Notes under the pieces: generated by a model | The model's input: only the letters and a program-made list of their open reading frames with translations | The model's database searches: none | What the model was told of the DNA's origin: nothing | Position numbers and translations under genes: made by a program | Virus record (IMG/VR): IMGVR_UViG_3300008450_008154 | Coordinates: 1 to 20,367 of that record | Direction: 5' to 3' (one strand) | Source: a virus | DNA length: 20,367 nt | Shown: positions 1 to 7,977 of the stretch, piece after piece | How the letters are laid out: every line of letters begins with the position of its first letter | Numbering within the stretch: position 1 is the first letter of the stretch

Positions 1-465
1 ATTGGTGTGGAGATAATAGATTTCTATAAAGATGATTTTATTTGTGGAGTTAATAAAAAATATCCTATCCCTGCTGTTGTAAAAACAGCAAAATATTTTA
101 GAATAAATAACTACAAAGTAAAATTTTCTAGAAAAAACTTATTCATAAGAGATAATTATACCTGTCAATATTGTAATAAAAGATTTGATATTGGTACATT
201 AACATATGATCATGTTATTCCAAAGTCGGTTTGGGATTATAATATAGGATCTCCAACATCTTGGACCAATATTGTTACAGCATGTAGAGAGTGCAACAGA
301 AGAAAAGGTAGTAGAACACCTAAACAAGCCAATATGCCGTTACAGAATTTGCCAAATAAACCTCAAAAAAATGTAAAGTACTTGCCTATAACCACCTATC
401 TATCTAAGATAAGATCAGAGATCCCATCTGAATGGATTGGCTATTTACCAGAATCATATTTATAA
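1..465 (+). CDS. HNH endonuclease, 5' end cut by window
   Basis: Probable DNA endonuclease of the HNH family with a zinc-stabilised fold. Numbering from the GTG codon at position 7, there are two CxxC pairs (CQYC at 53-56 and CREC at 93-96), a catalytic YDHVIP segment at 67-72, an Asn in SWTNIV near 88, and the NRRKG stretch after the second CxxC. The preceding FSRKNLFIRD segment is typical of phage and bacterial stand-alone HNH proteins. The frame is open to base 1 (codons ATT GGT GTG) and relatives usually have more N-terminal sequence, so I treat the gene as truncated by the window edge rather than starting at GTG. Its TAA overlaps the next ATG by one base. It could be a homing nuclease or a host-takeover nuclease; the sequence does not decide. 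Confidence 0.85.
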   Translation: MGVEIIDFYKDDFICGVNKKYPIPAVVKTAKYFRINNYKVKFSRKNLFIRDNYTCQYCNKRFDIGTLTYDHVIPKSVWDYNIGSPTSWTNIVTACRECNRRKGSRTPKQANMPLQNLPNKPQKNVKYLPITTYLSKIRSEIPSEWIGYLPESYL

Positions 466-812
466 TGCCTACTTATTCTTATTATTGCGAAAATTGTGAA
501 TCAGAGTTTGAGTTGTTTTTCTATATCAAAGACTATGTAGAAAAACCCAAATGTTCTTGTTGTAAAAGTAAAAAAACAATTAGGGAATATACTAAGGATA
601 TTATCACCCAAAATACATCTGTAAAAAAATCAGATAGCGAGTTGAAAACCATAGGTGATCTGGCTAATAGAAATAGAGATCGAATGAGCGAGGATCAAAA
701 GGCTGATCTATATAGAAAGCACAATTCATACAAAGAAACAACAGAAGAAAAACCACTACCCAAAGGAATGTCACGCATGAAGAAAGGAACAAAAACCATA
801 TGGCCCAGTTAA
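465..812 (+). CDS. FmdB-like zinc-ribbon protein
   Basis: Small protein of 115 aa whose N-terminus matches the FmdB/CxxC_CxxC_SSSS zinc-ribbon family: MPTYSYYCENC, with CxxC at 8-11 and a second pair at 30-33. The rest is charged and probably disordered, ending in a basic PKGMSRMKKGTK segment. Family members are called putative regulatory proteins, but their biochemistry is poorly known, so no function is assigned beyond likely zinc binding. I chose ATG 465 because it forms a TAATG junction with the upstream HNH gene and begins directly with the family motif. The same frame is open a further 11 codons upstream without matching the family. Confidence 0.8.
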   Translation: MPTYSYYCENCESEFELFFYIKDYVEKPKCSCCKSKKTIREYTKDIITQNTSVKKSDSELKTIGDLANRNRDRMSEDQKADLYRKHNSYKETTEEKPLPKGMSRMKKGTKTIWPS

Positions 813-1192
813 ATGACGAAACCATGTTTTTTCAAAAGAATGTAACTCCATCTACTAAGTCTTATGCCTATTATACTATATTAGGCGATCATGACTATTT
901 AGATGATAATGGTAAACCACGATCTAACGAAGAGAATAATAAGGTTGCAGCCAAGTCTGTGGTTACAGACAATAAACCCGCAAGATATTATATCAAGGTT
1001 GGAACTTATGGTAAAATCTATAATCCTATTGGATTATTTAGCGAAGGTAAAAATACCAAGTTTCTATCCAAAATAGGTCGTAAACAATTCGAATTCAAAG
1101 AAGTTAATGCTAAAGTATTCGATCTATATATTAATTTTCTTGCTACCAAAAATACCGCATGGTTAAATAATGCTGAAAGGGAACTAAACTAA
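800..1192 (+). CDS. Hypothetical protein, 130 aa
   Basis: Not recognised. A 130-residue protein, aromatic-rich in the first half (SYAYYTIL, ARYYIKVGTYGKIYNP) with an acidic GDHDYLDDNGK loop. The pattern suggests a compact beta-rich domain followed by a C-terminal helix. No membrane segment, signal peptide or cysteine cluster is visible. It overlaps the FmdB-like gene by 13 nt and joins the next gene by a TAATG junction, so it is likely co-translated in the same early operon leading into the recombination and replication genes. Confidence 0.75.
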   Translation: MAQLNDETMFFQKNVTPSTKSYAYYTILGDHDYLDDNGKPRSNEENNKVAAKSVVTDNKPARYYIKVGTYGKIYNPIGLFSEGKNTKFLSKIGRKQFEFKEVNAKVFDLYINFLATKNTAWLNNAERELN

Positions 1193-1506
1193 TGGCTAAA
1201 ATTTCTAAAACCAAAGAGTATGCTATCAAATATTTATCTGATTATGCTAAGAAAAGTCCAGAAGAAATCTCTAATGAATTAAAGCTACCATTAGCAGAAG
1301 TAACCAAGGTTCTTGGTGATTCACAACCAAAACCAAAAAACAAAGACAAAACAGCAGATTTAATGATTCGTCATACTTCTGGTAAGAAAAACAATACCGT
1401 TAGTATCATGACAGAAAGTGCTGCTCAGTTGTCTGATGAGTTTATCAAGAATATGAATACCAAGAAAACGAACGTAAACTATATTCATAGGCCAAAGACT
1501 GATTGA
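1192..1506 (+). CDS. Hypothetical protein with HTH-like N-terminus
   Basis: A 104-residue basic protein. Residues about 8-40 (EYAIKYLSDYAKKSPEEISN then LPLAEVTKVLG) look like a short helix-turn-helix of the kind that reads 'cells are in state X, so repress or bind', but the match is only by pattern. The middle is Lys/Asn-rich and probably flexible, and the C-terminus carries a polar VNYIHRPKTD tail. It starts on the ATG of a TAATG junction, and its TGA is followed directly by the ATG of the next gene. A small DNA-binding accessory protein is possible; this is inference. Confidence 0.7.
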   Translation: MAKISKTKEYAIKYLSDYAKKSPEEISNELKLPLAEVTKVLGDSQPKPKNKDKTADLMIRHTSGKKNNTVSIMTESAAQLSDEFIKNMNTKKTNVNYIHRPKTD

Positions 1507-1935
1507 ATGTCTGATAAACTTTATCCTTCAAAGTATTCTAACGGTAAACAAGTTACCGCAGCCCAGTATATCACAGAGATAATCTGTGAAAGAAAAGCTA
1601 AGAATAGTAAAAAAGATTTACATTATAGATTTTGGACCAATAAATTATGGGAAAAATTCTATAAGGATCAAATTGCTTCTGCGCATAAGTTGTTAAAAAA
1701 ATACTCTGATACTGCTATTATAAGAGCCCTAAATAGCGATAAGGCTCAAAAAATATACTCTCTGCGAGCACCTTTTTTAACTCCTATCATAGAGCAAGAA
1801 GAACAAAAACTACAGAGTCAAAACCAAGAACTGTCACTAAAATTAAGTAGACCAAGCACAGTTAATTTTGATCGTAATTCAGTCAAACAGTCAAATATTA
1901 TTTCCAAGTTAAAGGATCTAGATAATGAGTCTTAA
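1507..1935 (+). CDS. Hypothetical protein, 142 aa, helical
   Basis: Not recognised. The N-terminal half contains a YITEIICERKA helix and a FWTNKLWEKFYKDQI segment rich in Trp, Phe and Lys, followed by a predicted helical YSDTAIIRALNSDKAQKIYSL region. The C-terminal part is Gln/Glu-rich (EQEEQKLQSQNQELSLKL) and could form a coiled coil. It abuts the preceding gene with no gap and overlaps the recombinase gene by 11 nt; the recombinase's ribosome binding site lies inside its last codons. Position suggests an accessory role in recombination, but nothing in the sequence proves it. Confidence 0.7.
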   Translation: MSDKLYPSKYSNGKQVTAAQYITEIICERKAKNSKKDLHYRFWTNKLWEKFYKDQIASAHKLLKKYSDTAIIRALNSDKAQKIYSLRAPFLTPIIEQEEQKLQSQNQELSLKLSRPSTVNFDRNSVKQSNIISKLKDLDNES

Positions 1936-2935
1936 AGATGATGTGGTTAAAAGCTTCGGTGATAATGTTATATTAAATGGTAATGCTATTATAGACCAAA
2001 AAGTATTAACCATTCCAGTAAGTCCATCTATAGACTATGCTCTTAATGGAGGTATTCCAGAAGGCAGTTTTGTTATTTTAACTGGACATCCTAAATGTGG
2101 AAAAACGCTAACTTCGTTAGACTTTGCTGCTACGGCACAAAAAGAAATTTATCAAGGAGATTTAAAAAAACCAAGAGAGGTTTATTATTTGAATGTTGAG
2201 GGTAGGCTAAGAAAAAGAGACTTAGAAGGTATAGCTAATTTAGATTTATCCAGATTTAATGTTATTGGTAGTCAACAGGGTAAAATATTACATGCCGAGG
2301 AATATCTAACCATAGCAGAAAAAATTATTAATGAGATCCCTGGGTCTATTCTTATTATAGACTCGTATTCATCGTTATGTACAGAAGCAGAAATCACCAG
2401 TGAAATGGATAAAATGCAAAGAGCAGATGGTGCTAAATTATTGAAAAAGTTTTGCAGAAAGGTCGGCAATGTTATTCCGGTTAATAAAAATATTGTAATT
2501 GGTATCACTCATTTAATAGGTAATCCAACCGGATATGGTGCAGAATTTAAAGAGGGCGGTGGTACCGGTATTGCTTATCAGGTAGATGTTAAGTTAAGAG
2601 CCAAATCGAGTAAGCCATGGCTATTAGGTGCTGAAAATACACAAATAGGACAAGAAATAGAGTGGATAGTTGGTTCTTCTCCATTAGGACCACCAGGACG
2701 CCAAGTTCTAGGTTATATTAGATATGGACAGGGTATAGATAAACAAATGGAAGCTATTGTAATGGCTTCTGATCTTGGATTAATACATAAGGGTGGGGCA
2801 TGGTATACCTTTACAAGCTTGCCTGATAAGCCTAAGTTTCAAGGAACAGAAAAGGCTAGACAGTACTTAGTTGAAAATGATCTTATATATCAAGATCTTG
2901 TAAAAACTATAAAAATAACTTTAGGCATAGAATGA
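1925..2935 (+). CDS. recA: RecA/UvsX-like recombinase
   Basis: ATP-dependent strand-exchange protein of the RecA superfamily, expected to coat ssDNA and drive recombination-dependent replication and repair. Visible motifs: Walker A GHPKCGKT at 54-61, a Glu after the second strand (NVEG, Glu92) in the place of the RecA catalytic Glu, Walker B ILIID ending at Asp146, and a GGGTGIAYQVDVKLRA segment after the L2-type region. Near the C-terminus, KGGAWYTF followed later by EKARQYLVEN matches the end of the bacterial RecA core. Length is 336 aa, close to bacterial RecA (about 350) but without the long acidic tail. AAAGGA at 1911-1916 lies 8 nt before ATG 1925. The stop overlaps the next gene in an ATGATAA junction. 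Confidence 0.92.
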   Translation: MSLKDDVVKSFGDNVILNGNAIIDQKVLTIPVSPSIDYALNGGIPEGSFVILTGHPKCGKTLTSLDFAATAQKEIYQGDLKKPREVYYLNVEGRLRKRDLEGIANLDLSRFNVIGSQQGKILHAEEYLTIAEKIINEIPGSILIIDSYSSLCTEAEITSEMDKMQRADGAKLLKKFCRKVGNVIPVNKNIVIGITHLIGNPTGYGAEFKEGGGTGIAYQVDVKLRAKSSKPWLLGAENTQIGQEIEWIVGSSPLGPPGRQVLGYIRYGQGIDKQMEAIVMASDLGLIHKGGAWYTFTSLPDKPKFQGTEKARQYLVENDLIYQDLVKTIKITLGIE

Positions 2936-3342
2936 TAATTAAAGCTTTAGATGGTCAATCACATAATTGGCTATTAACCGGCAATATGGCTAAAGGTAAA
3001 GTTAGCAATAGGTCTTCTTTGCATCTGTCTGCAAGAAAACTGATTACTGGCCACTTCCCCACTCTGCAACTACTAGAAGAAGTGCCGATACCATTGAGGA
3101 AGGGCGAGGTATTATATTTAGATTTTTATATACCATTAAAGAAAATTTGCATAGAAGTTCATGGTGAACAACATTTTAAATTTGTACCATTCTACCATTC
3201 TACTATGCTTAATTTTTTAAAAGCACAAAAAAGAGATAGAGAAAAACAAGAGTGGTGTGAAATAAATGGAATCAAGTATATTGGTCTTAGATTTGATCAA
3301 AAAGAAAATGAATGGAGCGAGTTAATCCAAAATGAGTGCTAA
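2932..3342 (+). CDS. Vsr/DUF559-like PD-(D/E)XK nuclease
   Basis: A 136-aa probable endonuclease of the restriction-endonuclease fold. Diagnostic residues are Glu49/50, Asp64 in YLDFYIP, then the ICIEVHGEQHF block with Glu75 and His81. Downstream, FLKAQKRDREKQEWCEINGIKYIGLRF is arranged as in Vsr-like and DUF559-like enzymes, where D-IP / E-x-H-G-x-x-H forms the catalytic core. The same block (IDLFLP / IEVDGPSHF) recurs in the nuclease at 19261-20055, so two related enzymes flank this region. It shares an ATGA junction with recA and overlaps the following gene by 11 nt. It could be a replication or recombination nuclease or a free-standing homing enzyme; Vsr-like homing enzymes are known beside phage recA genes. 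Confidence 0.7.
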   Translation: MIIKALDGQSHNWLLTGNMAKGKVSNRSSLHLSARKLITGHFPTLQLLEEVPIPLRKGEVLYLDFYIPLKKICIEVHGEQHFKFVPFYHSTMLNFLKAQKRDREKQEWCEINGIKYIGLRFDQKENEWSELIQNEC

Positions 3343-3826
3343 AACATCCAAAGAGGAACTAAAGTATTGGGACGATATACTTGACGAATATGAGAATTCT
3401 ATAGGACTAGGTATATATTCAGATGTTCATGGATTCACAGAAAGTGAACTAAATACATACTTCACCATGAATAGAGATGCTATAGAGAAATTAGATCCGG
3501 AAGATTGTGCTCAAATATCTTATAGATTAGCACAGTACGCATTCTTCTTACAGAGAACTCTTAATAGAGAAATTGCCAGACACAACTGGGCAGAAGAAAA
3601 TATTAAAGAGACCATAGCAGATGAAATAAATAATTATAAAGGATACGGCTTTGTAGAAAAATCTATACAAGCCATTAAACATAATGATAAAGCCATCTCA
3701 TTGAATAAGATTAAAAAGTATGCTCAACAGCGCATGGATAGACTATCATATTTAGCTAATAGCGTTAAAAATCTTTCAGATATTATGCTTTCTGTACAAA
3801 GGACAAAGGTGAAACATGGGTCTTGA
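3332..3826 (+). CDS. Helical protein, possible UvsY-like mediator
   Basis: A 164-aa mostly helical, charged protein. The central part (LAQYAFFLQRTLNREIARHNWAEENI, cited in two overlapping helices) and the C-terminal half (QAIKHNDKAISLNKIKKYAQ, then RMDRLSYLANSVKNLSD) have the general layout of small recombination mediators such as T4 UvsY: a helix bundle with a conserved short linker of Lys/Asn/Asp and a final helix. Position directly after the RecA-like recombinase and before the helicase fits such a job. No sequence motif is decisive, and primary sequence similarity to UvsY is weak by eye. Treat the mediator role as a hypothesis. Confidence 0.6.
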   Translation: MSAKTSKEELKYWDDILDEYENSIGLGIYSDVHGFTESELNTYFTMNRDAIEKLDPEDCAQISYRLAQYAFFLQRTLNREIARHNWAEENIKETIADEINNYKGYGFVEKSIQAIKHNDKAISLNKIKKYAQQRMDRLSYLANSVKNLSDIMLSVQRTKVKHGS

Positions 3827-4181
3827 TAATGATGATATCAAAGCATTAATAGCAATATTACAAAAGGGTTTAACTAATGATGATGAAAATGAGGTAGAGA
3901 CACCAAAGCGTAAAACTCAGCGATCATCCAAACCACGACAAACCAAAAAGAAAAGCACAAACAAATTTGATAACATGCCAGAATTTGGTATGTGTAAAGA
4001 GGATGTGGAGATAGATCGTAAGATCAAAAAACCACCACCATCACTAAGAAATAGGCCGTTTGAACTTGTTAAGGTTCAATGTAGAATTTGTGGTAAAAAA
4101 GATAAGGTTGCACCAAGTATTCTTGAGTCTATGGAAATAGAGAGATACAAGTGTAACAAGTGCGCAACAGGAGCAGGCTGA
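3816..4181 (+). CDS. Zinc-ribbon protein with basic linker
   Basis: A 121-aa protein with an acidic, helical start (LDNDDIKALIAILQKGL), a long Lys/Arg/Ser-rich linker, and a C-terminal four-cysteine ribbon: VQCRIC near residue 90 and YKCNKC near 113. A ribbon plus basic linker suggests a nucleic-acid-binding adaptor. It sits between the mediator candidate and the helicase, and its TGA shares a base with the helicase ATG (TGATG). A helicase-loader or primosome role would fit the position but is not shown by the sequence. Confidence 0.7.
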   Translation: MGLDNDDIKALIAILQKGLTNDDENEVETPKRKTQRSSKPRQTKKKSTNKFDNMPEFGMCKEDVEIDRKIKKPPPSLRNRPFELVKVQCRICGKKDKVAPSILESMEIERYKCNKCATGAG

Positions 4182-5638
4182 TGATTTTGTGTGATCCCGC
4201 CGCAGAAAGAGCGGTATTGGCTGGTATTTGTTCGTATGGTGAAAATGCTTATTTGGACATTGCTGATATATTACAGGAATCATCTTTTACTGTAGATAGC
4301 AATACCATTATCTTCAAATGCTTAAAGCATCTTTGCGAGAATAATCACGGAACTATTGATATAGCCTCCATCTATTCTGTGGCTCAGGATTTGGGAGTTT
4401 CTCATGTTCTTTCAAAGAAAGAGGAAACCCAGCATCTTAAGGCTATTATGGATTTTCCTGTTAGTCTTGATAATGTTAGAAAATTTGCGGCCAAGATAAG
4501 AAAGCTAGAAATAGCTAGACTATTAAGAAAGCAGCTAGAACTAGCTCAGGATAAAATCTTAGAGATAACAGGATCAGAACCAATATCTTCGATTATAGGA
4601 TTGGCCGAAGATAGTATTTTTAATTTCACTTCGCTGCTAAATGATAGTGATAGTGGTCCAGAACAAATATCTTCTTCTATTGATGATTATATTAAACATC
4701 TAGAAGAAACTAAATTGGATCAGGTGGGTATTCCAACAGGATTTCCAATATACGATCAGGCTATTGGTGGTGGACTAAGACGAGGAACAATCAATGTAAT
4801 TGGTGCTAGACCAAAAGTTGGTAAAACTCTTATGTCTGATAATATGAGTAAAAACATAGCAGCATTAGGTATTCCCATATTAAATATGGATACCGAAATG
4901 AATAAAGAAGATCATATTCATAGACTATTGGCTATGATGAGCGAAGTTGATATTAACTCTATCGAAACTGGTAAATTTTCTGAATCTGTTGACAAAAAGA
5001 ATAAGATACTATCCTCAGCAGAAAAACTAAAAGGTATGAATATATACCACAAAAGTATTGCTGGTATGCCTTTTGAGGATCAATTAGCTATAATGAGAAG
5101 ATGGCTAGTTAAAGAGGTAGGACTAAATGATGATGGTACAGCCAAAGAGTGTGTGATATTTTATGATTATCTAAAGCTTATGGATAGTGCTGGTATAAGC
5201 CAAGATCTTAAAGAATATCAGGTTTTAGGATTTATGATGACCAGTTTGCATAATTTTGCTGTTAGATACAAAGTGCCAATCGTAGCTTTTATACAGTTGA
5301 ATAGAGATGGTATTTCAAAAGAAAGTACCGACTCTGCTAGTGGTTCAGATCGAATCATTTGGTTGTGTAGCAATTTCTCAATTTTTAAACGCAAGAGCGA
5401 TGAAGAAATAGCAGAAGATGGGCCAGATGGTGGTAATCGTAAACTAATACCATTAGTATGCAGACACGGTGGCGGTCTGGACGATAACGATTATATCAAC
5501 TGTCATATGAAGGGATGGTGTGCCCAAATTAAAGAGGGAAGAACGCACTTGGAAATTAAGAATAATGTCAAATCTAATGAAGAAGGTTTTATTGTAGATG
5601 AAAACGATAGCGATGAAGACCAAATCCCATTTGAATGA
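4181..5638 (+). CDS. dnaB: DnaB-type replicative helicase
   Basis: Hexameric 5'-3' replicative helicase of the DnaB family (485 aa). The N-terminal domain (DPAAERAVLAGI, then helices to about 150) is joined by a linker to a RecA-fold motor. Walker A is GARPKVGKT at 208-216, the catalytic Glu is in MDTEM (239), Walker B is VIFYDYLKLM with Asp329, and the sensor is FIQLNRDG with Gln372. A late VCRHGGGLDDND segment stands in the usual Arg-finger/DNA-loop region. I start at ATG 4181 (TGATG junction, GGAG about 10 nt upstream) because the DPAAERAVL motif normally lies near the N-terminus; the frame is open to 4160. The C-terminus ends in an acidic DEDQIPFE tail unusual for DnaB. Confidence 0.93.
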   Translation: MILCDPAAERAVLAGICSYGENAYLDIADILQESSFTVDSNTIIFKCLKHLCENNHGTIDIASIYSVAQDLGVSHVLSKKEETQHLKAIMDFPVSLDNVRKFAAKIRKLEIARLLRKQLELAQDKILEITGSEPISSIIGLAEDSIFNFTSLLNDSDSGPEQISSSIDDYIKHLEETKLDQVGIPTGFPIYDQAIGGGLRRGTINVIGARPKVGKTLMSDNMSKNIAALGIPILNMDTEMNKEDHIHRLLAMMSEVDINSIETGKFSESVDKKNKILSSAEKLKGMNIYHKSIAGMPFEDQLAIMRRWLVKEVGLNDDGTAKECVIFYDYLKLMDSAGISQDLKEYQVLGFMMTSLHNFAVRYKVPIVAFIQLNRDGISKESTDSASGSDRIIWLCSNFSIFKRKSDEEIAEDGPDGGNRKLIPLVCRHGGGLDDNDYINCHMKGWCAQIKEGRTHLEIKNNVKSNEEGFIVDENDSDEDQIPFE

Positions 5639-6758
5639 TCAATTAAAACTAAAGCTGATTTGTGATCAGGTTTGTGACAATATTGAGCCACTATTAGATT
5701 CTTTTGGAATTGATTATAGAACTCAATCCAAGATGATCGTTATGGCCTGTCCCATACATGGTGGAGATAATGCGTCCGCACTTAACTTGTATCCAGAAGG
5801 AGACAGTTATAGAGGAAACTGGAAGTGTAGAACGCACAATTGTGAAAAAACATTCAAAGGATCAGTACTAGGATTTATTAGAGGCATATTATCTCGTCAT
5901 CATCATGGATGGAATAAAGATGGTGATAAGATGTGCTCTTTTAATGAGGCTGTTGATTATGCCCTAAAATTTATTAAACAAGACCTATCCGATCTAAAAA
6001 TATCCAAAACAGAAAGAGAAAAGAAACAATTCACGAATGTTGTTAACTATCTCAACAAGACAGAAGAAAAAAGCACAAGCAGAGTAACCAGAAGTCAGAT
6101 AGTCAAATCTTTAATTATTCCTGCTCAATACTATTTAGATCGAAAATATTCACCAGAAATACTAACCAAATATGATGTTGGTTTATGTAGTAAATCTGGT
6201 AAAGAGATGAGTGATAGAATTGTTGTGCCAATATATGACAATAACTATAGTTATATGGTAGGATGTACCGGACGAAGCATCCACGAAAAATGTCCAAATT
6301 GCAAAGGATTTCATAATCCCAATGGTGGGTGTCCATTACCCGACGATGTTTGGAAATTTTGTAAATGGAAACATAACACAGACTTTAAAAGCCAGAATCA
6401 TCTTTACAACTTCTGGTTTGCTAAAGAACATATTCTTAAAACATCAACAGTTATTGTGGTAGAAAGTCCTGGTAATGTTTGGAGATTAGAAGAAAACGGT
6501 ATTCATAATAGTGTAGCTATTTTTGGATCATCCTTGAGCGATAGACAAAAGATCATATTAGATTCATCTGGAGCTATGAATATTGTGATACTAACAGACA
6601 ACGATGAAGCAGGAATAAAGGCCGCTGAACAAATTAAGAATAAGTGCCAGAATACTTATAGAATTTTTATACCCAAAATATCAAAGAGCGATGTGGGAGA
6701 AATGAATAGTGAAGAAATTAATGATCAAATTAAGAATTATCTAGGAAAAATAGTATGA
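5598..6758 (+). CDS. dnaG: DnaG-type primase
   Basis: RNA primase of the phage DnaG kind. The N-terminal zinc-binding module is CPIHGGDNAS (about 51-60) followed by NWKCRTHNC, a C-H/C-C set. A Lys-rich linker leads to the RNA polymerase domain with DRIVVPIYD. The Toprim core follows: VIVVESPGNVWRLEENGI with the catalytic Glu, and VILTDNDEAGIKAAEQI with the Asp-x-Asp pair. A second cysteine group (CPNCKGFHNPNGGC, near 233-246) is inserted between them. Length is 386 aa, shorter than bacterial DnaG because the C-terminal helicase-binding domain is absent. ATG 5598 has GAAGG about 11 nt upstream and overlaps the helicase by 41 nt; ATG 5613 in the same frame is an alternative. It is translationally coupled to the helicase. 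Confidence 0.9.
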   Translation: MKTIAMKTKSHLNDQLKLKLICDQVCDNIEPLLDSFGIDYRTQSKMIVMACPIHGGDNASALNLYPEGDSYRGNWKCRTHNCEKTFKGSVLGFIRGILSRHHHGWNKDGDKMCSFNEAVDYALKFIKQDLSDLKISKTEREKKQFTNVVNYLNKTEEKSTSRVTRSQIVKSLIIPAQYYLDRKYSPEILTKYDVGLCSKSGKEMSDRIVVPIYDNNYSYMVGCTGRSIHEKCPNCKGFHNPNGGCPLPDDVWKFCKWKHNTDFKSQNHLYNFWFAKEHILKTSTVIVVESPGNVWRLEENGIHNSVAIFGSSLSDRQKIILDSSGAMNIVILTDNDEAGIKAAEQIKNKCQNTYRIFIPKISKSDVGEMNSEEINDQIKNYLGKIV

Positions 6759-7393
6759 CAACAATTTTAGCATTCTCTGGACGAAAACAATCTGGTAAAA
6801 GTACATCTGGAGAATATGTACAGGATCTTATCCGTTCTATAAATCCAAAAATCAGCATTAAAACCTATAGCTTTGCTGATCCTCTAAAAAGAAATATTTG
6901 TATAGACTTATTAGGATTAACTGAGCAGCAGTGCTATGGTAGTGATGAAGATAAGAATAGTCTGACCAATATTCGCTGGAAAGATATGCCAGACTATGAT
7001 ATATCATGGACTTATGATTCTGAATATGATTCTAGCGGATTTATGACAGCAAGACAAGTTATGGAATTTGTGGGTACAAGAATTTTTAGAAAAATGAAAA
7101 ATAATATATGGGTAGATGCTACTATTAAACAAATCCATAAAGACAATATCGATATGGCTCTACTATTAGATAATAGATTTCCAAATGAAGTTGATGCTGT
7201 TTTAGACTCTGGTGGATTTGTGGTTAGATTAGCGAGAGATCCTTTTCATTCTTGGTCAGAACCTGAGATTGCTCTGGATCCAGTTAAGTACGATTGGTCG
7301 AAATTTAGTTGTGTAATAGACAACACAAACTGCTCAATAGACGAAAAGAATAATCTTATCAAACAATTTCTTATTAATCAAGGAATACTTTAG
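6755..7393 (+). CDS. Deoxynucleoside monophosphate kinase (T4 gp1-like)
   Basis: Kinase that converts dNMPs to dNDPs for phage DNA synthesis. A P-loop GRKQSGKST lies at residues 9-17, followed by SFADPLKRNICIDLLGL, the substrate-lid region typical of T4 gp1-like enzymes. MTARQVMEFVGTRIFR and WVDATI come later, then the LLDNRFPNEVDAVLDSGG block that carries the base-binding Arg/Asn. Length is 212 aa, slightly shorter than T4 gp1 (241). The gene shares an ATGA junction with the primase, so nucleotide supply is coupled to the replication operon. After its TAG there is the first real gap of the region, followed by an inserted HNH gene. Confidence 0.85.
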   Translation: MTTILAFSGRKQSGKSTSGEYVQDLIRSINPKISIKTYSFADPLKRNICIDLLGLTEQQCYGSDEDKNSLTNIRWKDMPDYDISWTYDSEYDSSGFMTARQVMEFVGTRIFRKMKNNIWVDATIKQIHKDNIDMALLLDNRFPNEVDAVLDSGGFVVRLARDPFHSWSEPEIALDPVKYDWSKFSCVIDNTNCSIDEKNNLIKQFLINQGIL

Positions 7394-7449
7394 TGTGTCT
7401 TAAATAATATTCGGTGTATCTAAGATTAGACATATAAGGAGAAAAATTT

Positions 7450-7977
7450 ATGCCAGCTAAAAAATATTTTATAACTAAAGAATATTTAGAAGAACATTAT
7501 ACCAAACAAAAAAAGAGCACAACCACCATAGCAAAAGAATTAGGACTTAAATCCACAAATACGCTTAAAAGATTATTAAAAAAATACGATATACCCAACA
7601 ATAATAATAGGGCTGGTAGGCCAGTAAAAACCACACAAAAATTTGGTGAAATACACAAATCATATATCTGTACATTAAGATTACGAGCAAAAAGATTAGA
7701 TTATGAATTCAATTTAAATGGAAAATTTTTATGGGAATTATTTCTAAAACAAAATAGAAAATGTGCTTTATCTGGCATAGAAATAGGATTTCCTCAAGCC
7801 TGGGGCGTTAAAAGTAAAACAGATATTACTGCGTCTCTAGATAGAATAGATAGTAATAAAGGATATACAAAAGATAATGTGCAATGGGTACACAAGCATA
7901 TAAACACTATGAAAATGCATATGACAGATATGGAGTTTATAAGTATCTGTAAGAAAGTAGCGGAATACAACAAGTGA
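7450..7977 (+). CDS. HTH-HNH homing-type endonuclease
   Basis: A 175-aa free-standing endonuclease of the phage HNH homing type. The N-terminus (ITKEYLEEHYTKQKKSTTTI then KELGLKSTNTLKRLLKKYDIP, about 9-49) is the helix-turn-helix that positions such enzymes. The nuclease part has RLRAKRLDYEFNL, FLWELFLKQNRKCALSGI, then SLDRIDSNKGYTKDNVQWVH at about 129-148 and INTMK. It has its own strong AAGGAG (7436-7441) 8 nt before ATG, unlike the coupled core genes, which fits a later insertion between the dNMP kinase and the RecB-like nuclease. Its TGA overlaps the GTG start of the next gene. It is clearly related to the HNH gene at 9105-9824 but lacks that gene's zinc ribbon. Confidence 0.88.
   Translation: MPAKKYFITKEYLEEHYTKQKKSTTTIAKELGLKSTNTLKRLLKKYDIPNNNNRAGRPVKTTQKFGEIHKSYICTLRLRAKRLDYEFNLNGKFLWELFLKQNRKCALSGIEIGFPQAWGVKSKTDITASLDRIDSNKGYTKDNVQWVHKHINTMKMHMTDMEFISICKKVAEYNK

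Noticed and set aside
4044-4283. Antisense and out-of-frame open frames opposite core genes, for example 4044-4283, 9263-9571, 14331-14516, 14713-15192
   Set aside because: They lie over well-supported + strand genes, lack RBSs and family motifs, and are expected by chance in AT-rich sequence.
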